Below are positions 1-10,684 of a DNA stretch of 64,000 nt, in pieces. Made by a program: the position numbers and the translations under genes. The stretch lies in NCBI GenBank assembly GCA_022829145.1, contig CM040763.1:1854342-1918341 (forward strand), given 5' to 3'. Position 1 is the stretch's first letter; every line of letters starts with the position of its first letter. The DNA comes from Albula goreensis. Its lineage: Eukaryota > Chordata > Actinopteri > Albuliformes > Albulidae. The notes under the pieces are model-generated. The model saw nothing but the letters and a program-made list of their open reading frames with translations. It was not told where the DNA came from and did no database searches.

Positions 1-187
1 AGCAGCCTGGTCAGGCTCATAGTGCTGTAAGGTTATGAGCAGCCTGGTCAGGCTCATAGTGCTGTAAGGTTATGAGCAGCCTGGTCAGGCTCATAGTGCT
101 GTAAGGTTATGAGCAGCCTGGTCAGGCTCATAGTGCTGTAAGGTTATGAGCAGCCTGGTCAGGCTCATAGTGCTGTAAGGTTATGAG
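1..187. repeat. 37-bp minisatellite
   Basis: Five near-identical copies of a 37-bp unit beginning AGCAGCCTGGTCAGGCTCAT, in the intron before copy 1's first visible exon. The array is cut by the window edge. Confidence 0.95.
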
Positions 188-281
188 CTCAACAAGTGAG
201 GCTGTTCCCTTCCTAACACTTGAACAGACAATAAATCAGTTACACTGATGAAAATAATATAGCATTGCATTTTCTTTGTAG

Positions 282-417
282 GAATAAATGTAAAAACAGT
301 CACGACTTGGACACTGACTACAACACAGAAGTTCTCAGGAAAGTGGAACTCCAGAACCTAGAACAGGATGAACTTTTCCACCTGCTGCTCCAGAACGACC
401 CTTACCTGCTCCCAGAG
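282..417 (+). CDS. parp12: copy 1 exon (CCCH finger end)
   Basis: The acceptor AG is at 280-281 and the donor GT at 418-419. It enters in phase 2 (first base completes a codon) and leaves in phase 0. It encodes NKCKNSH, the second half of a CCCH finger, and ends in LLLQNDPYLLPE, a motif also found in copy 2 and in human PARP12. Confidence 0.93.
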
Positions 418-3400
418 GTGAGGCCTTTTGCTAATCATTGAGTAATCATTGTAGCTGACAGAATTTATTGCAAGGTCCCTCACACATGGTCCTGCAGAGA
501 CCCAGGGACAGATTGGGAGAACTAGGGGGAGTACCACCATGTATCTGAACACTGAAACGGGTGGTTTCACTAATTACCTCATAATATATTTGTGTAATGG
601 TGCTGAGTTGGTCACTCTGAGGTTTTCGTGTTCACTTCCCAGATAAGGTAGAGCCATTATACGCTAAAGCAAGGCTCTTTCCTTCTCAAAAATATCCAGC
701 TGTATAAATTCATAGTTGAAATTGAAACCGTAGAAGCTGTTCTGTGTCAGCATCTGATAAAAACGCCTAAATTAAAACAAAACCTCATTTTCTATAAGCA
801 TCAGATTCAAGGGGCTAGATGTATTCACTATATTCGGCTTCATATTGGTCAGTTACCCACAGTGCTGAGTAACATCAAAACAACAGTCCTCAAAGAAATG
901 CCCAGCTGTTTTCCAGGGCCAGGACTGAGGACCATACCCCTTTAGTAGATGTGCAACATTTTCACAATGTCATTTTTCTGATTTGTACGGTTCCAGATCT
1001 GCAAGCACTATAACAGGGGCTCAGGAGATTATGGGTGCTGCAGGTTTAAGGAGGGCTGCACAAACCTCCACATCTGCTTGGACTTTGTCCTGGGCAGCTG
1101 CGAGTTCGGCCCTGCTTGCAAAAGAACCCACGCCTTTAACCTGACCGCCACAAAAATCCTGAGGGGAAGAGGTTTCGGTCGCGGCAGCAAAGAGACCCTG
1201 CTCAAGATTTACAGGAACCAGCACCTGATAACCAGCAGTGCAGGTGAGCCCAGTTCCATCCATACCTGTCAGACTGAAGAGGTTAACTCACTGCTTACAA
1301 TAATGATGAGTTTTATTTACTCAGCACTTTTTTTGTGGTGTGTTCAAAATCCTAACAAAATAACAACATATTTAAGTAAAATAAAATAAAAAATAAGGTA
1401 ACATTTAACCAAAGTTCAAATGTAAGGAATAGAGTAAAAGGTCTTGGAAGGGTTTGATCATTTCTAAGGACCTCAGGTAAGGTATTCTATAATTCCAGGG
1501 CCCACTTGTAGAACACGGGTTTTAATCCCTTAGTGTTTTGTGTTTTTTTGTGTTAGTGTCTTACTGAACTTTCTTTGGTTCTCTGTTCCAGGACGTACAG
1601 AGCCCTCAGACATGAGTGAGGTAAACGGAGAAGAGATCTGCCTCTTTCACCTTCGCAACCAGTGCACCTTTGGAGGTATCAGCTTGCTTAAATCCTCCGT
1701 CCATCACCTCACTGGTAATGAGCAAAAAACATGGAAACCCCTGGGCAAATTAGAAACAAGTGTGTGAGAAGGAAAGGCTACCATGCAAATCTGACCATAC
1801 CATAAGCAAATAACATCTCAGCATACATGAGGTCAAATACAAAAACCTGACCTGATTGCTAAACACTAATGACAATGCTACACGCTACAAAAAAGGTTCA
1901 ACAGGGGTTATGTGCTTGTGCTCATAAGGGATAGTTTTTTTTTTACTGTATAGAGCCAACACTCAACAAGTGGCTTAATCTTAGGGTTTCCATATTTTTC
2001 TGTTCACGACTTGAATCTGCACTTTAACCTCATGTGAATTGCTTGATTTCAAACAGATTAGTACAGAGCAAATTGTGTCTGTCCCTCATGTAATGGAGGG
2101 CACTGTATATTAAGTATTGAGGCAAAATTTCAAACACAGTCTGGCACAGAGCTTACCTCCCATGTATGTCTCTTGTTTGCCGTTTCTGTTCCCCCACCAG
2201 AGAACTGTTTCCGTGTTCACTTCCACTTGCCCTACAAATGGCAGGTCTTGGATAGAGATGGAAGCACATGGAAGTATCTTCCCAACACCGAGGATATTGA
2301 AAAGGCCTACTGTAACCCTGAAAACAACAGGAGGTGTTTATCTGACAGGTCCTGAGGGACTGCAAGTATAATTTCCATTCCAGCTGCCATCATATGTAAT
2401 TGGTAGTATTTTTTCTGTCTAATAAATATTGGCCCTTGTATGATGTGTTGACAGTTTGGGACCCTGTCCAGTTGATTTCCGCACCATGAGGTGTGGGTCG
2501 GCTAAAGTCCAACGCCTCTCCACCATCTCCTCCGTCAGCAAGCCTCCTGACTTCATCCTGACCACTGACTGGCTGTGGTACTGGAAGGATGACCAGGGGC
2601 AGTGGACAGAGTATAAGCATGAGGTCAGTAATCGGACGTTTAAAAACGAATGACATCATGATCTGGGCAGCTGCTCTGAACGCCCCCACAGTATGACGAA
2701 CATAGTCTGAGGCTCATTTTACTGAAAACACCTGCACAGGTATGAGGAAGACTGTCCCAAGCTCATTTTAATGTAACACCTGTGCAGGTCAGAAATGGTG
2801 GTAAATTTACTAAGGCAAACTAACAAGCCTGAGAGCGCTTTTGACGGGTATTTTCTGTAGGCCAGCGGACAAGGCACAGATTCCGTCACATCACAATGCC
2901 TGGAAAAAGTCTATCAGGAGGACGTTGATGGCGACACTGAATTCCGAGTAGGAGATCACCGCTACATTCTCAGATTCAAAGGTATGAACGATTTAAAAAG
3001 CGGGAAGCGTGGACCTATTTCCTCCATGTCACCCTGGGAAATCAGTGGGTATATTTTGAGCTTTGTTTGTTTTGAGAATTTGTTTTCACCTCAAAGCTGT
3101 GGTGTTGGTTTTTCAGACATGGTCGAGTACAGCGTCACATTTAAAACAGAACGAGAGGTACGGAGGAGGCCTCGCTTTCTGTCCTCACAGGAAGTGAAGG
3201 AGAAGGTGGAGAGGTATTTCTTCTTCTTTCTCCTTCCTACTGTTTATGTATTTTGTATTTGGAAATAATGTATTTTTTAAAATACTTTCCTGCAGATATG
3301 ATATAAAATATATCAGAGATGTAAATTATGCATCCGCTGTTTTGGTTTTACCACGATCACCCAGGTGATTCCATTGAGACCAGGCTGTTATCCTGACGTA

Positions 3401-3862
3401 ATTAAAAATTATAAAATCTTTTGTAAGGCATAATATTTAATGAAGTGAGTCAGTGAAGTGAGTCAGAATAAGCATATCTTGTTCAGTAGTACAATGGTAA
3501 TGCCCTGCTTGGGAATCAACCCTGCAACCCCTGAGGTCATATTGTTGGAAAGTTACCGAGATTACAGGACCCTCTATCAGCTATTGAGTGAGTAATGTTA
3601 GAATAGGTAGGAGGAGCTGCAACGAGCTTCCAAATTCTGACTTCTTTGAACCAACAAAAAAAGCTTAAACTTCAACAGCAAAACTCCCTCACTCCCCTCA
3701 CTTGGTTAATGGTCTGGAGCTGAGACTGTGATGTAACAGTCTCTGTTAAGAGTGACCATTTGTGTTTGTCATTTCCATGGCAGTGAGTCTCAGGAGGCGG
3801 CAGAATCTTCTGATGATCACGACTCTGGGCACAGCGATGAGGAATCCCTGTCTGACATCTAA
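282..3862 (+). CDS. parp12: PARP12-like CCCH/WWE protein, copy 1 (5' partial, no catalytic domain)
   Basis: Joined exons: 282-417, 997-1243, 1592-1675, 2201-2333, 2455-2623, 2861-2981, 3117-3213 and 3784-3862. They give 354 residues plus a stop; the first coding exon lies before the window. All junctions are GT-AG and the phases match copy 2. Seen: the end of one CCCH finger (exon 282-417), two fingers in exon 997-1243 (spacings C-x12-C-x5-C-x3-H and C-x7-C-x5-C-x3-H), a fourth finger split over exons 1592-1675/2201-2333, then a WWE region with YKW and DWLWYW. The layout matches the N-terminal half of PARP12, an interferon-related, RNA- and ADP-ribose-binding mono-ADP-ribosyltransferase. The catalytic half is absent: the last exon encodes a serine/acidic tail ending in TAA at 3860-3862. 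By structure it resembles the short isoform of ZC3HAV1 (ZAP). Antiviral or RNA-binding function is inferred from the family. Position next to tbxas1 favours PARP12 over ZC3HAV1. Confidence 0.92.
997..1243 (+). CDS. parp12: copy 1 exon (two CCCH fingers)
   Basis: The acceptor AG is at 995-996 and the donor GT at 1244-1245. It starts in phase 0 and leaves one base over. It carries two complete CCCH fingers beginning ICKHYN and HICLDF, each closing with C-x3-H. Confidence 0.94.
1592..1675 (+). CDS. parp12: copy 1 exon (first half of fourth finger)
   Basis: The acceptor AG is at 1590-1591 and the donor GT at 1676-1677; phase 1 in and out. It encodes a linker and EICLFHLRNQCTFG, the first two cysteines of a finger completed by the next exon. 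Confidence 0.9.
2201..2333 (+). CDS. parp12: copy 1 exon (finger end and start of WWE region)
   Basis: The acceptor CAG ends at 2200 and the donor GT is at 2334-2335. It enters in phase 1 and leaves in phase 2. It encodes NCFRVHFHLPYKWQVLD and ends in AYCNPENN, which closely matches the human PARP12 WWE region. Confidence 0.93.
2455..2623 (+). CDS. parp12: copy 1 exon (WWE core)
   Basis: The acceptor is ACAG at 2451-2454 and the donor GT at 2624-2625. It enters in phase 2 and leaves in phase 0. Key motifs are QRLSTISSVSKPP and LTTDWLWYW. By hand count 30 of 57 residues match the same exon of copy 2. Confidence 0.94.
2861..2981 (+). CDS. parp12: copy 1 exon (WWE end)
   Basis: The acceptor GTAG ends at 2860 and the donor GT is at 2982-2983. 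It is 121 nt, the same length and phase as exon 11,273-11,393 of copy 2. It encodes 40 codons ending HRYILRFK. Confidence 0.9.
3117..3213 (+). CDS. parp12: copy 1 exon (basic linker)
   Basis: The acceptor AG is at 3115-3116 and the donor GT at 3214-3215. It is 97 nt, the same length and phase as its copy 2 counterpart. It encodes VRRRPRFLSSQEV. Human PARP12 has a related RRPKYVSPQDV just before its catalytic half. Confidence 0.9.
3480..3600 (-). mobile_element. tRNA-derived SINE fragment
   Basis: On the minus strand it has GGGTTGATTCCCAAGCAGGG (Pol III B-box-like) followed by a CCATTGTACTACTGAAC-type stretch, as in teleost tRNA SINEs. Confidence 0.55.
3784..3862 (+). CDS. parp12: copy 1 terminal exon, acidic serine-rich tail and stop
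   Basis: The acceptor AG is at 3782-3783. The AG left by the previous exon plus T gives serine. About 26 residues follow, with roughly 10 Asp/Glu and 8 Ser, then TAA at 3860-3862. Several Ser-Asp/Glu clusters look like casein kinase 2 sites (inference). This exon takes the place where catalytic-domain exons would be expected. Reading through the upstream donor instead would meet a stop at about 3268. Confidence 0.72.
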
Positions 3863-4169
3863 AACATGGTTACAAGATTGTATTTTCAGTTTCATTTCGC
3901 TGAAATCCCAAACAGCTACCAACTTCTTAGCTGACAGTGATGACTTAGGAATGCTGGGGAATCTTCTGGTTGGCATGAGCCAAAGTCACAGCAAATAATT
4001 CCTGAAATGATGCGTTCGAAGCTGCTAGCAACCTACCCTGATGGTAACCATTTACTCATGTGTAATTGAGCAAGGTGTATGCCTTCTCCCTGCAGACACC
4101 AGAGACTAACCACTGCATGGTAACAATGAAACCAACCCTGAAACATTACTCATCCACACTTCACTACTG

Positions 4170-4175
4170 AATAAA
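4170..4175 (+). promoter_or_regulatory. poly(A) signal candidate for copy 1
   Basis: AATAAA lies about 310 bases after the copy 1 stop. Further AATAAA hexamers at 4,491 and near 4,616 could extend the 3' UTR. Confidence 0.6.
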
Positions 4176-4195
4176 GGTAGTATATTGTTGTGTCC

Positions 4196-6224
4196 TAAAT
4201 AGCGTTTTATTGACACATTAAAATATTGCTACTAAAGCATTATTAAGTACCTCAGACATTAATATTTTTTAAATATCATATTAACACTCTGTATCAAAGG
4301 CTTAACTAATACTTCACTTGCACTTTATATGGTTTAGGTACACTTAAAAAAATAGAGATTGTTGGGAACGGTATAAACGTATGTGCTTATTGAAATCACC
4401 TTTTGTAGTCTGACATTAGTCAGTCTAATCACACATCAGCATTGCCTATATCTTACGGGTCATGGTTTGGCTACTGTCGTAAAGACTTTTAATAAATGAT
4501 AGATTTTACAGTCTGTTGTTTAATAATTAAGTTTTCCCTTTTCATATGGTGCATTTATATACCTGGGAAGGGAAACTAAACCTGGAATTAATGACATTCA
4601 TGAAGAATACTGTCAATAAATTGAGTTTTTATGCATTCATGGAGGGTGAAGTTTTCTAACTACTATGAAAAATCTAACATTTTTGTTGTACATTTGACAC
4701 TTTTTCCCATGACCCTTACTGATATATATTTTTCTTGCCAATGCCCCCTATTTGATGTTAAACATTAACGTTTTTCTGCTGTGCTAGTTCACTCTTATTT
4801 CCAAGATTCTCACACCTCTATTTGTGTCACTTTTACCTTTGTGGACAATTATTTATTTGTATGTGTCATTTGCTGCTCAGTAAATAAGGTGCAGTTGAAT
4901 TCTATGGCTGTGTTCTGCTTTCTTGTGAAAGAGCACACAGTTTGTGTGATCTGATAAACTGTGCACCCAGCACGAGTCAGGAGCTGTTTGTTGTGTGCTC
5001 GTCACAGGTGATGGAATTTAAGATGGGTGGCTCGTCTTTCAGGGCACACATGCTTTTTCGACCTGCTACTTTAACTTTCAGTTCTGTGAAAATAAAACCA
5101 TCACATTAAACTGCAACATGCATGAGTCATTCATCCAGGGTGTGTGCATACAGTCCTGTCTGAATTACAAAAATATTTTCACAGCAGATTTGATAAACAG
5201 AGAAGGTCGTTCATCCCCTTTGTAGCAGCCATCCTAAACAAAAGCTTATTGGACTAAATATGTTATTGCGTGCGTAGGCTTTTATTCTGTTTGTGTGTAC
5301 TTGTTTGTACCATCTCTTATATGGTGTATGCAGTGTGTGTGTTTATTCTTTTTTAAAATCAGTGTGCCAAAGACAAATTTCCATTTAATGTCAGTTTACA
5401 AAAATAAATTATTGTAATCGTATAGATAAGCTAGGGTGGTTGCCTTGCCGTTCCTTCATGAAAGTGTCCCCTTCCATCACAGTCAGGATAACCAAGTTCA
5501 CTGTCTGTCTGCCACCACAGACTGAACATTCACCTGGAAAACTTCATCTTAATTCAACAACAACTGAACAGCCCAGAGCATTCATTCATGCCATATGTAA
5601 CACTGTATCCTCAAATCCATTTTCTACTTAAAGCAGCTGTGTTCTCAAATATCCTCTTGGCCAAATCAAGGCACTTAATGCTAGACGTTGTTACATAATG
5701 GCCAATATTTAAACTGATAACTGATAATAATCACCTCTGCTCTTTGCCTAACCTGTTTGTATGGACTTCTGCCAGTCATTCTGGATAGCAGGATTTGCGA
5801 AATGATTCAGAGCAAATGTGCTGCAGTAGACACAAAATGTCTGTGTGAATGAAGTGAGAGAGATGGGATTATGATGTCATTCTGAGTTAGTCTAAAAGGT
5901 GAAAATCACACTGTTTCATAAACATAATATAAAACTAGGCAACAGGTAAAACAAGTTGCAGGTATGCTACAACAAAGAACGTTTGAGTAACTCAGAACTG
6001 GGCCAACATGGATGGACTCGTGGAGTGTCCATCAAAGGAGTCAAATCGGCCAGAACTGAATCGATTTATCGTTTCAAACCCATGTCTGTCTGTTCGTAGG
6101 GTGAGGTATCACGGCTGCCATCTATTGGTGGGGGCTGTAATCGCAGGCAGCCGCAGCGTCTCAGATTGTCTCCCGCAGAGAGGGCACCGGTCTCCGCTGA
6201 CGCAGTGAGCTCAACGCTGGCAAA
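4196..6224. other. spacer between the two PARP12-like genes
   Basis: AT-rich sequence with no supported exon. The proximal part may be copy 1's 3' UTR; the last few hundred bases should include the copy 2 promoter. I saw no clear TATA box and no perfect interferon-stimulated response element by eye. Confidence 0.6.
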
Positions 6225-6556
6225 ATGTCGTACGCCCGAGTAATTCATCATGCCACCAGTATCTTATGTTGTAATAAAGGGTCGATGGATTTCTTGCAGC
6301 TTCACAGAAAGGTTTTCCAGCGTTTCGAAATCACAGAGGATGACTTTTGGTACATTGTCAGAAAATGTCCACGCTTTGCTGTTGTGAAAAACACTAGCGA
6401 CAGGACATCGGAAGAATGGAGTTCGGACTACATGATTGTTGCAAAAACATCGCTTCGGATCTGCAAAAATTACACAAAATATGAATGCTCTGACTGCCAG
6501 GAGCTCCATCTGTGCAAATATTTTGTATATGGAAACTGTAGATATGGGAAAGGAAG
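6225..6556 (+). CDS. parp12: copy 2 exon 1 (start, N-terminal domain, finger 1)
   Basis: The start is the ATG at 6225; the donor is AG|GTAAGG at 6557, phase 2. It encodes an N-terminal helical/winged-helix-like stretch, then CCCH finger 1 (C80-x7-C88-x2-C91-x3-H95) and the first half of finger 2. A short upstream frame starting at 6008 would precede it if transcription begins further upstream. Confidence 0.92.
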
Positions 6557-9500
6557 GTAAGGAAATAGGTAAAATACCTTAGTACGATAAGTATGTACGC
6601 TTGAAGTCGAGTTAGCTCAATGGCTAATGTCCTTAGCCCAATAGCTAGCTAGCCAAGTACGGTATTTGCGTAACGGGAGTGATATGTAACTAACTTGGCG
6701 CATTAGATTTACCAATATAATTACAGTATAATTATATAGATAGCATTGTACATGCAGTGTGGTCGTCTATAGGCAGTGGGAGACATTGTAACAGCAAACT
6801 TGGCTAGCTGGTATGCGTTTAGTTGGAGAAGTTGAAGGCGTTATAGTAGCCTTAGCTAGCTATCACAAGGTCCCATTGTCTGGTAGATATCACTGAACGG
6901 CAAACTAGATCGCCAATAGCAGACTGCGTACAGGGATAGGTTGACATTATTTGTGTGAATTCGCTACCTGACAATCTTAAAATCAATCGTAAATCGGTTA
7001 TAGCGGTGCATGAACGACTACCCCCGCTTTAGTAAATAGATGGACCTGCTGATCAGCTACTGTATAATTGTTGACAAAGAAAAACCAAGCAGAGGGAGGT
7101 CTTAGCTTCAGCAGTACATGGTGACTAGCTGTAGGCTAACTGATGCACAATTACCACTGATGGTTTCACTGAGATCAGGGAAAACATCAGAGCAGGTAAC
7201 GTTTACTGTTTTAAAATAATCTAAAGATTGTTGGACATATGAATCACACACTCTGAGCTACAAGGGAGCGTTGCTGTTTATCTTTGGGTGGGTTTTAAAA
7301 ACATGGCTGCTTTTTGTTCAGGATTACTACCAATTTTTTTTTATATTGTGTGAAATGCGAATGTTTGCCTCTCCATAGGAAACAGTGTAAGTTCTCACAC
7401 AATGTCCGATCAGTGCACAACTATCCGCTCTTGAGGGAGTGCACTCTCCATGAGCTCCACGAAGAGGACCTCTTCCTTCTGCTGCTGCAGAACGACCCGA
7501 CGCTGCTGCCCGAGGTGAGAGAGCGCATTTACCGGCCTCAGTAAGACCTGTACACGACCTAAGGGGTGCTGTCACATGCCGACACACGAAGAAACAATAG
7601 TCTGTCAGTTTTCTCAGATGGTAATCACAAAGCACATTATCACCGAATTAGCCAACCGTATAATCGCACAATGTAGCCTGTAGCGATTTAATGACTGGAA
7701 GTGCATTTGGTTTTAAATTCTGGATATATGAACTGGTCAAGCAGATATGAAAGCCAGTTAAATTCAATAACGATTTCATAATGAGTCACATTTTTTGTTT
7801 TGAAATATTTATTAGCTAAATGTCCACTTTTATGAATGGTGTTTTACTGTTGATTGATAATATTTGAACCACATCACCATCACCAATATATAAATACACA
7901 AAATGTAATTTTACTTCAAGTGAATTTAAGAAATAGTTTAACTGGAGATTTGTTGTTTCAGGGATAAAATGAAAAAAAAAAATTGGTTTTCAAAATAACA
8001 GGCAATCCAGGGTGCTGGTCATTGATTGGAATGATTTTGTTAAGAACACGCTGCAGTGTGTTTGGATCACCATAGAAACACCAAAGTTTGACAGTAAGTC
8101 CTTCAAAACAGGGAGGCTCCGCTAATGCTGACACCAAAAAATGAAAGAAACCAAAAAACCCAAAGTTATAACTAATATCAAACATTTGAGTACGTTCAAA
8201 TATATCCTGTCCAGTGCTATTTGAGCATAAATGAATTATTAAGTTGTATACATGCAAAAAAAGAGTACAAAAATAAAAAGAACAAGAACCAAAAAACAAA
8301 ACAAACAAAAAAAAAAAAAAAACAAAGAATTTGAAGACCGAGCTGATTTTTGGTCTGCAGTCTGGATGAAGAGTTCGCTCCCCTTCTGGACGAGGTTCCT
8401 GCTGTGTGTGAAGTGTCTCTGCTGTGTACTTGAGGAGAGTATTGGGATTTCATGCTTCAAGTGTGGACCAGAGTTTAAAAAAAGAAAAAAAAACAAGCAA
8501 AGCAAAAATAAAAAAAAAAAAACCTTTTTTAAAAAAAAAAAAAAAGAAACAAAAAAACAAACAAACAAAATTGAGTGTCCCGTATTTGTGCTCTACGGAA
8601 GGTTCCTGATTCCAGAGGTAAAGTAAAAGCGCTTTGATGAAGAGGGTTTAAAAAAACCCCAGTAAAAATGGAGGTTTACTGTAGCACGTGTGTGTTCTGT
8701 GTGCATTAAGTGTTAGAACGCCTCCTAAAGGTGTTCATTGCTATTGTTCTTAAATAACACCTGTCAGTAAAGCAGAGCTTTTGAAATGTTTGACGGATTT
8801 ATTACATTTTTTATTTGTTTTTTTTGTGCGGCCTATGTTATTGGTATTTTTCCCCCTCCTCCGCCGTTGGTGTCCCAGGTGTGCTCACACTACAACAAGG
8901 GTGCGGGACCGTACGGGGCGTGCACTTTCAAGGCGGGGTGCACCAAACTGCACATGTGCCAGCACTTTATCCAGGACAACTGCATGTTCGGCCACAAGTG
9001 CAAGCGGCTGCACATGATCGACGAGTACGGCCGCCGCATGCTGGAGGAGCGCGGCCTGAGCAGTGACATCATCCACGACCTGCCTTACATCTACAAGAAC
9101 GTGTACAGACTGACCGCCCCGCCCTACTCCAGCAGAGGTACACGCTGACGTTCGAAGTGTTGATACTTCTATTACTAACAAAAATAATAATAATCAAAAA
9201 TGTTTCCAAAAATGACAATTACTATATTTATATTCACCTTGTTAAGGGTACAATGAAGGGGCGTTCGCAGGGAGTCAAACCTGCAACCTCTGAGTTACAA
9301 GACCAGCTCCCTAACCATTTCTCTGAACTGCGGCCTGTTATTGTTTGTCTTGCTAGTAAGAATAACCACAGTCGTAATAATATAAAAATAAAATGGGAAA
9401 AAAAGGGCTTTCAAAACCACAGGGGAAATGAGTCCTGAACATTGAAACATGTAACCCAAGCTGTACGTAGTTGTTGCGTGAGTCTCCGCTCAGTGCGGTT

Positions 9501-10493
9501 CCTTTGTGTTCCAGAGGGCCTGTCCGAGCCGGTGGTGCGGCAGGCGGTGCAGACTGAGGAGAGAAGCGAGATCTGCCTGCATTTCCTCCGGAGGAACTGT
9601 CGCTTTCAGGGTCCGTCCCGCCCCCTCGCGGCCGCTGCCTCAGGCCTGTTAGCACTGCGGTCAGGGCTTTCTGTCTGCTCTCACCCCGACTCCTGCCTAC
9701 CTCTTTCTGGGCTTTTCAAAGACAAATAAATCTGAACACATCAGATCTAATCATGGACAGAACGTCCTCCCTGAACTTTACTCTTCTGATTCTTCCCACC
9801 TCAAATGGTGACACCTCTTTGTCCTTTATAGCTGTTTGAGGCAGATTTACATATATGTATATTTGTCTTCATGCCTTTGGAATCAGGGTTATACCATTAA
9901 TACTCTCTGCTCTAAATCAGTCAGTTCAGGATTGACCAATCACAGCTCTCCTCTGTATATCAATCAATTCAGGATTGACCAATCACAGCGGCCTTCTGTA
10001 CACCAGTCAGTTCTGCATTGACCAATCTTAACTCTGCTCCCCCCAGACCAGTGCATCCGTATCCACTTCAACCTGCCGTATAAGTGGGAGGTGTTTGATG
10101 GGGAGTGTTGGAGGGACCTGAGGCGTATGGAGGAGATCGAGCGATCCTACTGCGACCCCAGGAACACACACAGGTCTGTTCTGTGCTCACTTATACATCA
10201 ACTATCCGTGCCTTCAGAGGGGAATGTGTCGATCTGATTCACTAACACATTTTCTCTTTCACCTTAAACATCTGTTATAAGTGTGTGATGCAAGAGTAGA
10301 AAATGCATAAAATGTGTCAGGCTGTGTAAATAAAAATAACGTATCAGGTTGTACTTAAATTCTCCTATAATGCACTTGTGTCTTCACCACACTGTTCTGA
10401 TGATAGTATTGCAGCGAAACATGTTTGCGTGTGATTACTGATGAGGAGTGTGAGTGTGTGCGTGCGAGAGACTGAGTGAGTGAGAGAGTGAGT

Positions 10494-10572
<79 letters not shown>

Positions 10573-10653
10573 TGTGAGAGAGTGTGAGTGTGTGTGAGAC
10601 TGAGTGAGAGAGACTGTGTGTGTGTGTGTGACTGTGACTGTGTACTGAGTCTG

Positions 10654-10684
<31 letters not shown>

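Noticed and set aside
1..187. CRISPR-like direct repeats
   Set aside because: Repeats are contiguous without unique spacers and sit in a vertebrate intron; simple minisatellite.
3117..3268. Copy 1 reading through its last donor to a stop at about 3268
   Set aside because: It adds only hydrophobic low-complexity residues; the spliced form to 3784 has consensus sites and a sensible tail.
6008..6208. 66-codon frame just upstream of copy 2
   Set aside because: No homology; at most an upstream frame in a 5' UTR of unknown extent.
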